Counted from the first letter of the stretch, positions 9,581 through 20,267 are shown. The stretch: 64,000 nt of DNA from Planctomycetota bacterium (GCA_002683825.1 NYUD01000011.1:62001-126000), one strand, 5' to 3'. Numbers and translations: made by a program. Notes: generated by a model from the letters alone, not told the origin.

Positions 9581-11805
9581 CGTCTGAGTGCGCGCCGAAG
9601 CCACATGCGACCCCTCCCGAAATCGAGGAGGAAGAGCATCATCAAGAAAAGCGGGGAGGCGAAGACCAGGAGCTTTTGCCAGACGGGCGCGCGGAAAGAG
9701 AAACGCACCTCGTGCTTGCCCGGGCCGAGGGCCAGCCCCATGAAGGCGGGCGACAGGGTGTACAGGGGTACGGGCTGGCCGTCAACCTCGGCACGCCAGT
9801 AGGGGTGCGGCGTCACCTTCAAGAGCAACCAGGCATCGTCGGACCAGACTTCGGCACGCGTCGCGTAACCGTTCAACTCGACTTTCTCCTCGGAAAGCGT
9901 ACCGCGGCGGCGACGGTCGGTTTCGAAGGAACGTCGGGGCCATTCGACCGCCTCCTTGCCGAACTCTTCGTGGGCCAGGTTCGCCTTGGGCAGGGAGAGG
10001 CCGCGCCCCTGAATCGGATCGGGCAAGCGCAGAAACCTGGCGCCCTTTGGATATCCCTGCCGCAGCCAGCGCCCGAATAGCTTGCGGTGCTCGACGGGCG
10101 AACCTGCGCCCACCACTTCCGGCTCTCCGATCAACTCGAAATAGCCGTATTCGCCGGGGAGTCTGACGGCCTTGTATCGGCCGCGCCGGAAGACGAGTTC
10201 CGGGCGGAGAAAATCCAGGTCGAGCTTTGGATCGTGCAGGACGTAGCGCACGTTGAACAATCGCGCCAACGCCTGCGCCCGTTCTTGGTCCAGAATGCGA
10301 AAGAAGGACAGGTAGTAGAGGTTCAGACTGTCCTGAACCCCCACGCCGATACTGAGCGTCATCGGCTTCCCCGACAGGAGCGACATGTAGGCCATGGCCC
10401 AGTGGTTGTCGTGCCCGGTCTCCTTGCTGGTGTAGATGCGGCCGGGATTCTCTTCGGCCAGAAGCGCATCGGCGGTCGCGCGATAGGCCTCGGGTTCCAG
10501 CTCTTCGAAGAATGTCCCCAGCCCCCAGCGCACGTCCTTCACGTGCAGCGGCAGGCCCAGGGCCGTCAGCGGAATACAGACGCAAACCACCGCCGCCCAG
10601 CCCTTGTCCCTCAAGGCGGGAATGCGGCGCACGTATCCGGCGAGCACCTCTCCCCCCAGGCCCGCAGCCAGGGCGATAAACAGCTGCAGCATCGCCACCC
10701 AGCGCAGAAGTCCCTCGATGCGCGTGTTCGGAGGAAAGATCCAATCGACCGCGTCTCCAAAGCTCTTGCGCCCGGCCACAAAGCAAAAAAACAAGAGGAC
10801 GCCGAATAGCATCACCGAGTTCACGGCCCGGCGGCGAAAGGTGAGGATTGCGGCACCGAGGCCGAGAAACGACAGGGCCGTCACCACCGGCAGCCGCCTC
10901 AGATCCACGAGCCGTCCGCTGCCCCAATCGCCGATCAGAGCCACGACGCCGATGCCGTCTCGACGCTCGGCATCGCTGAACGGCCAGCCGCCGAAGTAGT
11001 CCGAGCACGAAAGCTGGGGCAGGAGCCAGAAGGCGAGACAGGCCCCGCTCAAGGAGCCGATGGCAACGAGCCGCAGGAAGCGTTTTGAAAGCGGGGGCGC
11101 CGAGGAAAACGGAGCGAACAGCGTGGCGAATACGTAGACGAGAATCATCCCCAACGCCAACAACCCGTGGGCCAGGAAGAGGACGCTGAAACTTGCCACT
11201 GCCAGCGACAGCCTTCCGCGCCCCTGCAAGAAACGCACGCCTTCGGAAAGCGCCAGGGGTGCGAAGACGGCTCCCCAGAGCAGGGTATGCAGCCCCGACA
11301 GAAGAAAGTGGCGGTTCGTCAGACCGTAGGCGTCCTTGGGGGTCGACAGGATCACGAACGAGATGGTCGCGACGATGGCTCCGGCCCGGGAAAGATCGAG
11401 CCGTCGCATGCCGAGGTAGGTCGTGAGAGGCAGCAAGGAAAGCAAGAGCACCACGACCAGCTTGTAGGCGAGTCCGGCCTCATCGGGACCGCCCAGTAGC
11501 AGCGCCAGGATCGCCACCGCCGTGTGCGGCAAGGGCTGATAGAAGTGCGCCAGCGGAAAACCGAGATTGAGCTGCGCCATCCACCAGCCCGGCGATCCCG
11601 CCTGCAGATGCCGCGCGATTTGATGGGCCGCCAAAATGTGAGATGAGGCGTCCTCACCCACCGGCTCGGCCCCACTCAAGTAGCTGGGAGCAAACCACCA
11701 GATCACACCGACGAAGAGCGCCAGGAAGAAACCAGCAGCCCACCTCTCGGCGCTCCAGGCGCGTTGAAGTTCGAGGGACTCAGCGGATGCTTCTCTCTTG
11801 GCCAT
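9577..11805 (-). CDS. large polytopic membrane protein (YfhO/6-pyruvoyl-tetrahydropterin-synthase-related type), possible lipid-linked sugar glycosyltransferase
   Basis: More than 10 hydrophobic segments, soluble C-terminal part and final TM; adjacent to GT2; start MAKREAS at 11805. Confidence 0.75.
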   Translation of the reverse strand: MAKREASAESLELQRAWSAERWAAGFFLALFVGVIWWFAPSYLSGAEPVGEDASSHILAAHQIARHLQAGSPGWWMAQLNLGFPLAHFYQPLPHTAVAILALLLGGPDEAGLAYKLVVVLLLSLLPLTTYLGMRRLDLSRAGAIVATISFVILSTPKDAYGLTNRHFLLSGLHTLLWGAVFAPLALSEGVRFLQGRGRLSLAVASFSVLFLAHGLLALGMILVYVFATLFAPFSSAPPLSKRFLRLVAIGSLSGACLAFWLLPQLSCSDYFGGWPFSDAERRDGIGVVALIGDWGSGRLVDLRRLPVVTALSFLGLGAAILTFRRRAVNSVMLFGVLLFFCFVAGRKSFGDAVDWIFPPNTRIEGLLRWVAMLQLFIALAAGLGGEVLAGYVRRIPALRDKGWAAVVCVCIPLTALGLPLHVKDVRWGLGTFFEELEPEAYRATADALLAEENPGRIYTSKETGHDNHWAMAYMSLLSGKPMTLSIGVGVQDSLNLYYLSFFRILDQERAQALARLFNVRYVLHDPKLDLDFLRPELVFRRGRYKAVRLPGEYGYFELIGEPEVVGAGSPVEHRKLFGRWLRQGYPKGARFLRLPDPIQGRGLSLPKANLAHEEFGKEAVEWPRRSFETDRRRRGTLSEEKVELNGYATRAEVWSDDAWLLLKVTPHPYWRAEVDGQPVPLYTLSPAFMGLALGPGKHEVRFSFRAPVWQKLLVFASPLFLMMLFLLDFGRGRMWLRRALRR

Positions 11806-11893
11806 CAACCTGCAGGGGGGGGTGAATTCACGGCAAAGCCTACTCGAGGTGAAGCCTCGTGGAACTCGCGCTCCAGAGGATAAGATCCCCGCC

Positions 11894-14614
11894 ATGCCGC
11901 GTCTTTTCCTTCTCGACGGAACCGCCCTCGCCTACCGCTCTCACTACGCCCTCGCAAAGTCGACGTTGGCGACGGCCGACGGCACTCCGACGGGCGCGAC
12001 CTACGGCTTTGCGATGACGCTGCGGCGAATCCTGACGGAGGAAGAGCCCGACCTCTTCGCGGTCGCCTTCGACGCACCCGGGCCTACATTCCGGCACGAA
12101 CGCTACAAGGAATACAAGGCCACGCGCCAGAAAGCCCCGAGCGAGATGATCGCGCAGATGGAGTTCATCCGCGAGATCGTGCGCGCGCACGGTCTACCGA
12201 TCTTCGAGATACCCGGTTTCGAAGCCGACGATGTGATCGGCACGCTGGCGTTGGAAGGGGAAAAATCCGGCCACGAAGTTTTCTTGGTCACGGGCGACAA
12301 GGACTTCATGCAACTGGTGAGCGAGCGCGTAAAACTCTACAACGTCTTCCGCCCCGGCCAGCCGCCGGCCATTCAAGGACTGCAGGCGACGCGCGACAAA
12401 TTCGGCACAGCTCCCGACCGCGTGTGCGACGTCCTGGCCATCATGGGCGACTCGTCGGACAACATCCCGGGCGTCAAAGGCATAGGCGAGAAGGGAGCCA
12501 TCAAGCTGGTTTCCGAGTTCGATTCCGTCGCGGGGTTGCTGAAGCGCCTGGACGAGGTACCGGAGAAGACGCGTCGGAAAATCGAGGCCGATCTCGAGAA
12601 TCTCGAACTCTCGCGCGAGCTGGTCGTGATCAATACACAAGTGCCCCTCGATCCGGGGTTCGAAGCGATCACTCCCCCTGCTCCGGATGCGGCACGGCTG
12701 ATTCAGCTCTTCCGCGAGTTTGAGTTCGTCAGCCTGGTCGATCAGGTGGTTGCGGCTTCGCCGGAGGCTCATGACAGAGGCCAGCGCGACTACAACACCG
12801 TGACGGATCGGGCGGGGCTCGACGCAATGTGCGCAGAGCTCCATGAAGCCGGTTCGTATGCACTGGACACGGAAACGACCAGCCTGTTTCCGATGGAAGC
12901 CGAGATCGTCGGTATGTCCTTCTCCGCGGCGGAGGGCCGGGCGTGGTATGTGCCCTTCAACGCCGAGTCGCCCATCGTACCTGGAGGCAAGGCGGGCCTC
13001 ATCGACGCGCTACGCCCCTTGCTGACCGACCCCGGCCTCGAGCGCATCGGCCAGAACACCAAGTACGACTGGCTGGTCATGGGTCAACTGGGACTGGACC
13101 TTCCTGCCCCGACCTTCGACACCATGGTCGCCAGCTTCTGCATCTCCGGCGGCGAGCGGCGCACCCACGGCCTGGACGCCCTGGCGCTGTCGTACTTCGG
13201 GCTGAAGAAGATCCCCACGAAAGATCTGATCGGCACCGGCAAGAAAGAGATCACGATGGACCGGGTGCCTATCGCCCAGGTAGCAGAGTACGCGTGCGAG
13301 GACGCCGACGTTACCTGGAGGCTGGGCCGGGTGCTGGAGGCCGAACTGGAACAATCGAGCTCTTCTTCACTCTTTCACGATCTCGAAATGCCGCTCGTCC
13401 CGGTTCTCGGAGCGATGGAGGAGCGCGGCATCAAGATCGATTCCAAGCTGCTGGAGGACCTGCGCACGCAGATGGAAGCCGAGATCGAGGAGCTGAAGTA
13501 CTCGCTGCACGGCCACGCCGGTGAAAACTTCAACGTCAACAGCACCAAGGCCCTGGGCGAGATCCTCTTCGAAAAGCTCCGCATTCAAGAGCAGACCGGG
13601 GTCAAGCGCCCGAAGCGAACACGGACCGGCTGGGCCACCGACGCGGACTATCTCGCTGACAAGTACGGTGAGGTCGAGATCGTGAAGGACCTGCTCCTGT
13701 ACCGCGAGGTTCAGAAACTGAAGAGTACGTACGTCGACGCCCTACCGCGCTACGTGAACCCGAAGACAGGTCGCATCCACTGCTCCTTCAGCCAGGTCTC
13801 AGCCGCAACGGGCCGTCTGGCTTCCAGCGACCCGAACCTGCAGAACATCCCGGTTCGCTCCGAGCGCGGGCGCAAGCTGCGCGAGGCCTTCATCCCTCGT
13901 CCGGACGACGAGCGTGGAAAGTGGGTCCTCTTGGCCGCGGACTACAGCCAGATCGAACTGCGCATCCTGGCCCACCTGTCGGGGGACGAACACTTGCGGC
14001 GCACCTTCGAAGAGGGTCTCGACGTCCACGCAGCGACGGCGAGCCGGATCTTCAACGTGATGCCGGAAATGATCACGCGGGAAATGCGCTCCCAGGCAAA
14101 GGTCATCAACTTCGGCCTTCTGTACGGCATGGGCCCCTCGAGGGTGGCGCGCGAGACCGGACTGACGCTGGCCGAGGCACGCAAGTTCGTCGAGAAGTAC
14201 TTCGCGTCCTTCCCGACGGTCCGGGGGTGGATGGACAGCATCTTGGAAGGGGCCCGGAAGAACGGGTACGTCGAGACGTTGCTCGGGAGAAGGCGCAGGA
14301 TGGGTGAGGTGAACTCGACGAACTCGAGACTGCGAGCCTTCGCGGAGAACGCGGCCATCAACACGCCGGTTCAGGGTTCGGCGGCCGATGTCATCAAGCG
14401 GGCCATGATCGACCTCGAGGAGCGCCTGCAGGGATCGCAGCTGGCCGCAAGAATGCTCTTGCAGGTGCACGACGAACTGGTGCTGGAGGTACCGGAACGG
14501 GAGCTGGAGGACACGCGCGAGGTCGTGAGGAAGGCGATGGAAGAGGCGTGTGTGCTGGATGTGCCCCTGAAGGTCGATTTCGGATGGGGCCGAAACTGGC
14601 TGGAGGCGCACTAG
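11894..14614 (+). CDS. polA: DNA polymerase I
   Basis: 5' nuclease (FLLDGTALAYRSHYA, GDKDFMQL, GIGEKGA), 3'-5' exonuclease (ALDTETTS), Pol A motifs (DYSQIELRILAHLSGD, RSQAKVINFGLLYGMG, QVHDELVLEVP). Confidence 0.97.
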   Translation: MPRLFLLDGTALAYRSHYALAKSTLATADGTPTGATYGFAMTLRRILTEEEPDLFAVAFDAPGPTFRHERYKEYKATRQKAPSEMIAQMEFIREIVRAHGLPIFEIPGFEADDVIGTLALEGEKSGHEVFLVTGDKDFMQLVSERVKLYNVFRPGQPPAIQGLQATRDKFGTAPDRVCDVLAIMGDSSDNIPGVKGIGEKGAIKLVSEFDSVAGLLKRLDEVPEKTRRKIEADLENLELSRELVVINTQVPLDPGFEAITPPAPDAARLIQLFREFEFVSLVDQVVAASPEAHDRGQRDYNTVTDRAGLDAMCAELHEAGSYALDTETTSLFPMEAEIVGMSFSAAEGRAWYVPFNAESPIVPGGKAGLIDALRPLLTDPGLERIGQNTKYDWLVMGQLGLDLPAPTFDTMVASFCISGGERRTHGLDALALSYFGLKKIPTKDLIGTGKKEITMDRVPIAQVAEYACEDADVTWRLGRVLEAELEQSSSSSLFHDLEMPLVPVLGAMEERGIKIDSKLLEDLRTQMEAEIEELKYSLHGHAGENFNVNSTKALGEILFEKLRIQEQTGVKRPKRTRTGWATDADYLADKYGEVEIVKDLLLYREVQKLKSTYVDALPRYVNPKTGRIHCSFSQVSAATGRLASSDPNLQNIPVRSERGRKLREAFIPRPDDERGKWVLLAADYSQIELRILAHLSGDEHLRRTFEEGLDVHAATASRIFNVMPEMITREMRSQAKVINFGLLYGMGPSRVARETGLTLAEARKFVEKYFASFPTVRGWMDSILEGARKNGYVETLLGRRRRMGEVNSTNSRLRAFAENAAINTPVQGSAADVIKRAMIDLEERLQGSQLAARMLLQVHDELVLEVPERELEDTREVVRKAMEEACVLDVPLKVDFGWGRNWLEAH

Positions 14615-14689
14615 CCCCCGAATAATTCGGTGCTACGGGTCGGCCAGGCGGCTATCTTTTGGATACTTCTCGCTCGTCAGAAGGCCAAG

Positions 14690-15901
14690 ATGACTGGCGG
14701 GCCCCCCGACCGAACCAACCCCACGCGCAGCGAAATGGCAGAATCGCCCATTCAGGAGACCGTCGCCCAGGCAGAGAGGTTCCGGGTCGACCCGGAGCTC
14801 TGTATCGCCTGTGACGCCTGCTGTCAGGATTTTCCGGAAGTCTTCTACATGGGCGACGACCTGAAGGCGCACGCCCACGACGAGCATCCGGCCGAACTCT
14901 ATGACGCGCGCACGGTCGTCGACGTCTGCCCGACAACGGCCATTCTGTTCTCCGGGGAGCTGCCGCCGCCCGAAGATCTCTCCAAGCTCGAAGAGGTTCC
15001 CGGCTGGGAGCTCGAATGGGCCCGCTGGCGCGGCGTCGAAGAGAATCACGTCGAGCGGGACCGCCGCTATGGACGCGACTACTCCATCACGGAGGAGGAG
15101 GGCTACATCCACGTCCGCTTCCATTTGCCGACCCGGGTCCCGGCGGTACGCGATCGCTTCCGTTACGGGTTGCCCGAGGAAATGCCGCTCTACAAGGGAC
15201 ACGTGCAGCTCACGGGCAACAGCATCATGGTCGCGGGCTGGCTGACCGACCCCAAGGTACGCGCTCTGTGCCACACGTCCTCGTCCTTCCCGGCACAGTT
15301 CATGACGACCATAGACTTCAAGAAAGATCTCGTCGGCATCACCTCGCGCTACGACGCCCACTCCGAATTCGAGATCATCCTGTTCACGGATCCGGCCACG
15401 ATGGCGACATGGCAATGGAAGGCGCACTTCATCACGGACAAGTGCACCGCCTGTACGATTTGCGAACGGGTCTGTCCGACCAACGCCATCACTAGCGGCG
15501 AGATCTTCTATATCGATCCGGACCTTTGCATCAACTGCTCTGTTTGCGGTGTCTACTGCCCCTTTGACGCTATCGATGACAGCACCGACGTCACGGTCCA
15601 GCGCATCAAGGCAAAGAAAGTCCCCAAGGCCCTCGTGCACGAGGAGATGTGCACGGGCTGTGAATTCTGCGTCGATATCTGCCCCTTTGACGCGATCGTG
15701 ATGCAACCGGCCGAGGAGGGGATGGCTACGGACCACCCGCTGCCGCAGACGAGTCAGATCGCCGTGGTTCTCCCGAAGGCCTGCGTGTCCTGCAAGCTAT
15801 GCGAGCAGGTATGCATGAAGGACGCGATCGAGGTACCGAGGCAGCACCAGTTCCAGAACATCGGGATGAGCTTCATGAGCTACATCACCGATAATCACTG
15901 A
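14690..15901 (+). CDS. poly-ferredoxin-type iron-sulfur protein, five Cys clusters split by a beta-rich middle domain
   Basis: CIACDACC...CP; CTACTICERVCP; CINCSVCGVYCP; CTGCEFCVDICP; CVSCKLCEQVCM. Confidence 0.85.
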   Translation: MTGGPPDRTNPTRSEMAESPIQETVAQAERFRVDPELCIACDACCQDFPEVFYMGDDLKAHAHDEHPAELYDARTVVDVCPTTAILFSGELPPPEDLSKLEEVPGWELEWARWRGVEENHVERDRRYGRDYSITEEEGYIHVRFHLPTRVPAVRDRFRYGLPEEMPLYKGHVQLTGNSIMVAGWLTDPKVRALCHTSSSFPAQFMTTIDFKKDLVGITSRYDAHSEFEIILFTDPATMATWQWKAHFITDKCTACTICERVCPTNAITSGEIFYIDPDLCINCSVCGVYCPFDAIDDSTDVTVQRIKAKKVPKALVHEEMCTGCEFCVDICPFDAIVMQPAEEGMATDHPLPQTSQIAVVLPKACVSCKLCEQVCMKDAIEVPRQHQFQNIGMSFMSYITDNH

Positions 15902-15908
15902 TCGGCAC

Positions 15909-15948
15909 GGAGCCGGGCTCGACTTCCCATACGATCGAGCCCGGCTCC
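15909..15948. terminator. bidirectional intrinsic-terminator-like hairpin between convergent genes
   Basis: Perfect 14-bp inverted repeat ggagccgggctcga/tcgagcccggctcc with 12-nt loop between the poly-ferredoxin and BI-1 genes; no U-tract. Confidence 0.6.
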
Positions 15949-15955
15949 GCGTGTA

Positions 15956-16657
15956 TCAGTCGCGGCTGGTAAAGGACAACAAGAGCTGCAACACGTAAAA
16001 GAACATCAGCGCCACGGAGGCGAACAGCTGCAACGAAGCGGCAACGTAGCGGTCCTCCGGATAGTGATGAATGACGTTGGAGGTATCGTACAGAACCGCA
16101 GCGCCTGCGAAGAGGATCATTGCCACCGTGAACCAGGTTCCGAGCGCAAACGAAAAGAACATCGACGCGACGATGGCGATCAACGCACCGATAGCGATCC
16201 AGCGCAGCATCCCTCCCTGGAACGAGAAGTCCTTACGAGTCCAAAAAGCGATGAACGTGAGAACACCGAAGCCGGTCAAGGTGATGGCCGCAGCGCTGGA
16301 AATCACACCGTCCGCGTACCCATTCGCGATATAGAGCAGCGGGACGAAGATCAAGGCCTCGACCGCTACGAACGCGGCGAGCGCAAGGTACTGCACGACC
16401 ATCGACTTGGCCGTCGCCGCCGCCCGGGACCCCAGCCAGGAAACGAGCATGAAGGCGCCCAGGACGATGAGCCAGTTCTTCATGAGCGGCGCCGCGATGC
16501 TTGCGGCGACACCGCTTGAGAACAGGAAAAACTCGATCAGCGTGAAGGCGAGGATCGCCCCCAGCAGGTTGGTATAGGTGCGAACGATGAACGTCGCACG
16601 CGAATCGACATCGAGCTGGTCGACGGTACGGACTTCCGAGGCGTAGATGTTCTGCAT
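15956..16657 (-). CDS. Bax inhibitor-1/YccA family membrane protein
   Basis: Seven hydrophobic segments; family-like ending LYDTSNVIHHYPEDRYVAASLQLFASVALMFFYVLQLL. Confidence 0.88.
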   Translation of the reverse strand: MQNIYASEVRTVDQLDVDSRATFIVRTYTNLLGAILAFTLIEFFLFSSGVAASIAAPLMKNWLIVLGAFMLVSWLGSRAAATAKSMVVQYLALAAFVAVEALIFVPLLYIANGYADGVISSAAAITLTGFGVLTFIAFWTRKDFSFQGGMLRWIAIGALIAIVASMFFSFALGTWFTVAMILFAGAAVLYDTSNVIHHYPEDRYVAASLQLFASVALMFFYVLQLLLSFTSRD

Positions 16658-16696
16658 GGTATTGTTTCTCCCTTGCTTCCGAGGGACCCCGGAATG

Positions 16697-17947
16697 CTAC
16701 GGAACCTGCCCCTCGCTTTCGAGGCCCCCTTCGCTGGCACGGTCCCTGACCCGGTCCCGGGCCATGAGGCTCGCCGGAATCACGGCTCCGCGGCCGTAGC
16801 GCCTGCGGAGCGAATCGAGCGCCTTGGTTGCCCGCTCCATCCGTCCGTCTCCACCGTCGGGCCGCGCTACCTGCGGATCCCCCTGGTCGAACAGGTCGTT
16901 CTGGGCCGGTTCACGCACGTCCGACAGGTTGGAAACCTGTACGCCGATGAGTCGCACGGGGCCGGCAGGGACGCGGCGTAGCAATTCCCGCGCGGTAGAA
17001 TACAAGCGCTTGCCCATGTTGATCGGGTACTCGAGGGTCTTCGAGCGCGTGAGGGTCTTGAAGTTCCAGTACCGAATCTTCAGCGTGATCGTACGACCGC
17101 GTAAACCGCGGTGCCGCAGGTCCCAGGCGACCTCTTCGCAGAATTCGTACAGGATCAGACGCAGCTCCTCGCGGTCGGAGATGTCCTTGACGAAGGTGCG
17201 CTCCATCCCGTGGGACTTTTCGATCCGTTGCGAATGAACGCGCCGTGGGTCGATGCCATGGGCCAGATCGTGTATCCAGGCTCCGGAGGCGCCGAAGCGC
17301 TTCTGAACCTCGTTGCGCTCGCGCGAAGCGAGGTCCGCGACGGTCTTGACGCCCAGCGACTCCAGGCGCTTGGCCGTCCGTGGACCGACGCCGAAAATCT
17401 TCGAAACGGGTAGCGGATCCAGAACCGCGCGGACTTCGTCCTCCTGAATGACGCGAAATCCGTCGGGTTTGTCCAGATCGGAGGCGAGCTTGGCCAGAAA
17501 CTTCGAGGGCGCCACACCGATCGAGGCGACGAGCCCCGTTTCCTTCAGGATGTCCTCCTTGATGCGTCCGCCGATCTCGACCGCATCGCCGAAGAGCCGC
17601 TCGGTTCCAGTGGCGTCAAGGAACGCCTCGTCCAGGGACAGCGGTTCGACCACCGGCGTGTAGCGACGAAAAATCTCCATGATCTGACGGCTGACGCGCG
17701 TGTATTTGTCGAAGTCGGCGGGCAGGAGCACGAGGTCCGGACATAGCTTGAGCGCGCGTGCCGTGGGCATGGCCGAATGCACGCCGAAGCCGCGTGCCTC
17801 ATAGCTCGCGGCCGCGATCACGCCGCGCTGATCCGCGCGCCCCCCCACGCACACGGGGAGCCCTCGCAGATGGGGCTGGTCGCGGGTTTCCACGGACGCG
17901 TAGAAGGCGTCCATGTCAACGTGAAGAATGCGCAGAGGTTCGCTCAA
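16697..17947 (-). CDS. dinB: DNA polymerase IV (Y family)
   Basis: ILHVDMDAFYASVE, SLDEAFLD, SIGVAPSKFLAKLASDLDKPDG; start codon appears to be TTG. Confidence 0.95.
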   Translation of the reverse strand: MSEPLRILHVDMDAFYASVETRDQPHLRGLPVCVGGRADQRGVIAAASYEARGFGVHSAMPTARALKLCPDLVLLPADFDKYTRVSRQIMEIFRRYTPVVEPLSLDEAFLDATGTERLFGDAVEIGGRIKEDILKETGLVASIGVAPSKFLAKLASDLDKPDGFRVIQEDEVRAVLDPLPVSKIFGVGPRTAKRLESLGVKTVADLASRERNEVQKRFGASGAWIHDLAHGIDPRRVHSQRIEKSHGMERTFVKDISDREELRLILYEFCEEVAWDLRHRGLRGRTITLKIRYWNFKTLTRSKTLEYPINMGKRLYSTARELLRRVPAGPVRLIGVQVSNLSDVREPAQNDLFDQGDPQVARPDGGDGRMERATKALDSLRRRYGRGAVIPASLMARDRVRDRASEGGLESEGQVP

Positions 17948-18064
17948 AGATCATCGGAGGGGGGGCTCACCCTCCCCCGCTGATGTAAGGTGCACCCTGC
18001 ACCGGGAATCCGTCAACCCGAAGTCCCTTCTCTTTACCGCCGAGCTCTATCCCCGGTCCCGTCC

Positions 18065-19099
18065 ATGCGTTTCAAAAACGTGCGTATCGCCGCCGTAGGC
18101 CATGCTCTGCCCGAAGAATGCGTGACCTCTGCGGCCATCGAGCTGGAATTGCGACCCCTGTACGAACGCTTTCGGCTGCGCGAGGGCAGGCTCGAGCTGA
18201 TGAGCGGAATCCGCGAACGGCGCTTCTTCGAGCGCGGCACGCGCCCCAGCACCGCGGCCGCCCGGGCGGGCGCCCAGGCCCTCGAAATGTCGGGGCTGGC
18301 GCGCGAAGATATCGGTTGTCTCATCCACGGCGCCGTGTCGCGCGACTTCCTCGAACCGGCCACGGCCGCGGTCGTGCATCGTCTGCTGGAGTTGCCCGAC
18401 GCCTGCATGGTGTTCGACCTCTCGAATGCATGCTTGGGCGTATTGAACGGCATGGTACTGATTGCCGGCATGATCGAGCGCGGCGAAGTCGAGGCCGGCA
18501 TGGTCGTCACCGGAGAGGAGGGGCGCGGGCTGGTCGAGGAAACCATAAAGGATCTACTGGCCTCGAAGACCCTCGACAAGCGCGATTTCAAGCACGCCTT
18601 CGCGTCGCTGACGATCGGATCGGGGGCGGCCGCGGTCGTTCTACAACGCGCGGAGGGAAGGCGAGGTCGGCGCCTGATCGGTGGCGCAGTCATGTCTGCT
18701 ACCGAACACAACGTGCTTTGTCGGGGGGACAGTACCTACGGCAGCGGCGGCCCGCTGATGACGACCGACTCCGAGGCCATGCTGCAGGCAGGCAACGACC
18801 TCGCCGGCCGCAATTTTGAACGCTTCTTGGAAGCGATGCAGTGGACGCGCGACGACATCGATCGGGTCATCACACACCAGGTTGGATCGGCCCACCGACG
18901 GTTGCTATTCGAAACCCTGCAGCTCGACATGAAGCGCGACTTCCCGACCATCGAGACCCTGGGCAACGCCGGCTCGGCAGCCCTGCCGATGTCGCTTTCC
19001 CTGGCCCTCGAGACGGGCTTTATCCAACAAGATCAACGGGTCGCCTTGCTGGGCATCGGCAGCGGCCTGAACTGCATGATGCTCGGGCTCGAATGGTGA
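18065..19099 (+). CDS. 3-oxoacyl-ACP synthase III-like (KAS III/OleA-type thiolase fold) enzyme
   Basis: Active-site SNACLG, ITHQVGSAHRR, ETLGNAGSAALP, GIGSGLNCMMLGLEW. Confidence 0.88.
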   Translation: MRFKNVRIAAVGHALPEECVTSAAIELELRPLYERFRLREGRLELMSGIRERRFFERGTRPSTAAARAGAQALEMSGLAREDIGCLIHGAVSRDFLEPATAAVVHRLLELPDACMVFDLSNACLGVLNGMVLIAGMIERGEVEAGMVVTGEEGRGLVEETIKDLLASKTLDKRDFKHAFASLTIGSGAAAVVLQRAEGRRGRRLIGGAVMSATEHNVLCRGDSTYGSGGPLMTTDSEAMLQAGNDLAGRNFERFLEAMQWTRDDIDRVITHQVGSAHRRLLFETLQLDMKRDFPTIETLGNAGSAALPMSLSLALETGFIQQDQRVALLGIGSGLNCMMLGLEW

Positions 19100-20097
19100 A
19101 ACGCGACTGGAGGCGCACGAGCGACGCCAAACTCCAGACGATACGTCTGCGCGATCTACGTCTGAAGATCAAAGACAGTCCTTTGCAAGGGCGCATCGAA
19201 AGGCTCTATCAGGAACTTTCCCGTCGGGGGATCGAGTTTCGGCCGCACGTTTGGTTTTCGACCGATTGGTTCTCGCCCGACAGCGTGCCGGGGATCGCCG
19301 TGCCCTTCTACCTGGGACATCCGCGCCTGGCGCACTTCGAACGCCGACGGCACGTCATCGCGGAGGGCTGGAACGAGCGCGAGTGTATGCAACTCCTGCG
19401 CCACGAGGCCGGACATGCGATCGACACCGCCTACGGACTGGCCCGGCACGCCGCCTGGCGCGAGGCTTTCGGACCGCGCAACGCACCCTATCACGGGACG
19501 TACCGGGTCAATCCCTTCTCCCGCGACCACGTACGCCACCTGCCCCGGTGGTACGCCCAGAGCCATCCGGCCGAGGACTTCGCGGAGACCTTCGCTATCT
19601 GGCTCTCCCATGGCACGCGGCCAGGGAAGCCGGGGACCCTGGCGAAGCGCAAACTGGAGCTGGTCGCACACTTGATGCGCGACGTCTGCGGTAGGCAGCC
19701 CAAGGGCCTCCTGCGCGAACGCCCCTACTCGCTTGCGAAGTCGGTAATAACACTCGGTGAGCACTACCTTCGCAAGGAGAAGGCACGCGGTGGCGATCCT
19801 GCGCCGCCCTTCGAGCCATTCCTGGTCCGCTATGCCCAGCCCGGAGCAGCCCGCGGTCGCAGCAGGGTAGCGGCACACGTAATACGCCTGAAGCCCGGGG
19901 TGCGAGCATCCCTCGAGCGCAACACAGCGGCACTGCACTACGACATCGATCAGATCCTCGACGGCATGGTCTCGAACGCGCGAATGCACGGCCTCCGGTG
20001 GAAAACACGGCACCGTCCCCGGGCGGCGGAGCTCGCGGCCTGTGTACGCACGTGCTGGAACAAGCTTCGGCGGGGAACCACGTTCCTCCCGCGTTAG
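19093..20097 (+). CDS. putative zinc-dependent metallopeptidase
   Basis: LRHEAGHAIDTAYGL (HExxH) followed by WYAQSHPAEDFAETFAIWL (candidate Glu ligand region); starts inside the 3' end of the KAS III-like gene. Confidence 0.8.
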   Translation: MVKRDWRRTSDAKLQTIRLRDLRLKIKDSPLQGRIERLYQELSRRGIEFRPHVWFSTDWFSPDSVPGIAVPFYLGHPRLAHFERRRHVIAEGWNERECMQLLRHEAGHAIDTAYGLARHAAWREAFGPRNAPYHGTYRVNPFSRDHVRHLPRWYAQSHPAEDFAETFAIWLSHGTRPGKPGTLAKRKLELVAHLMRDVCGRQPKGLLRERPYSLAKSVITLGEHYLRKEKARGGDPAPPFEPFLVRYAQPGAARGRSRVAAHVIRLKPGVRASLERNTAALHYDIDQILDGMVSNARMHGLRWKTRHRPRAAELAACVRTCWNKLRRGTTFLPR

Positions 20098-20267
20098 TCC
20101 GCAGTCGTAAGGTTCTACGCAAACGGGGCAGGAGTTTGGCCCTGAGAACGCAAAGAGAGCCACATGCTCCCTGCTTGTTTCCGACTTCGTCATATCAGAC
20201 CCCTTGTACTCCAACCCCAGAGGTGGTGAGGTCTAGGCGCTCCTCTTCCACCCACAGCTCGTTCACC

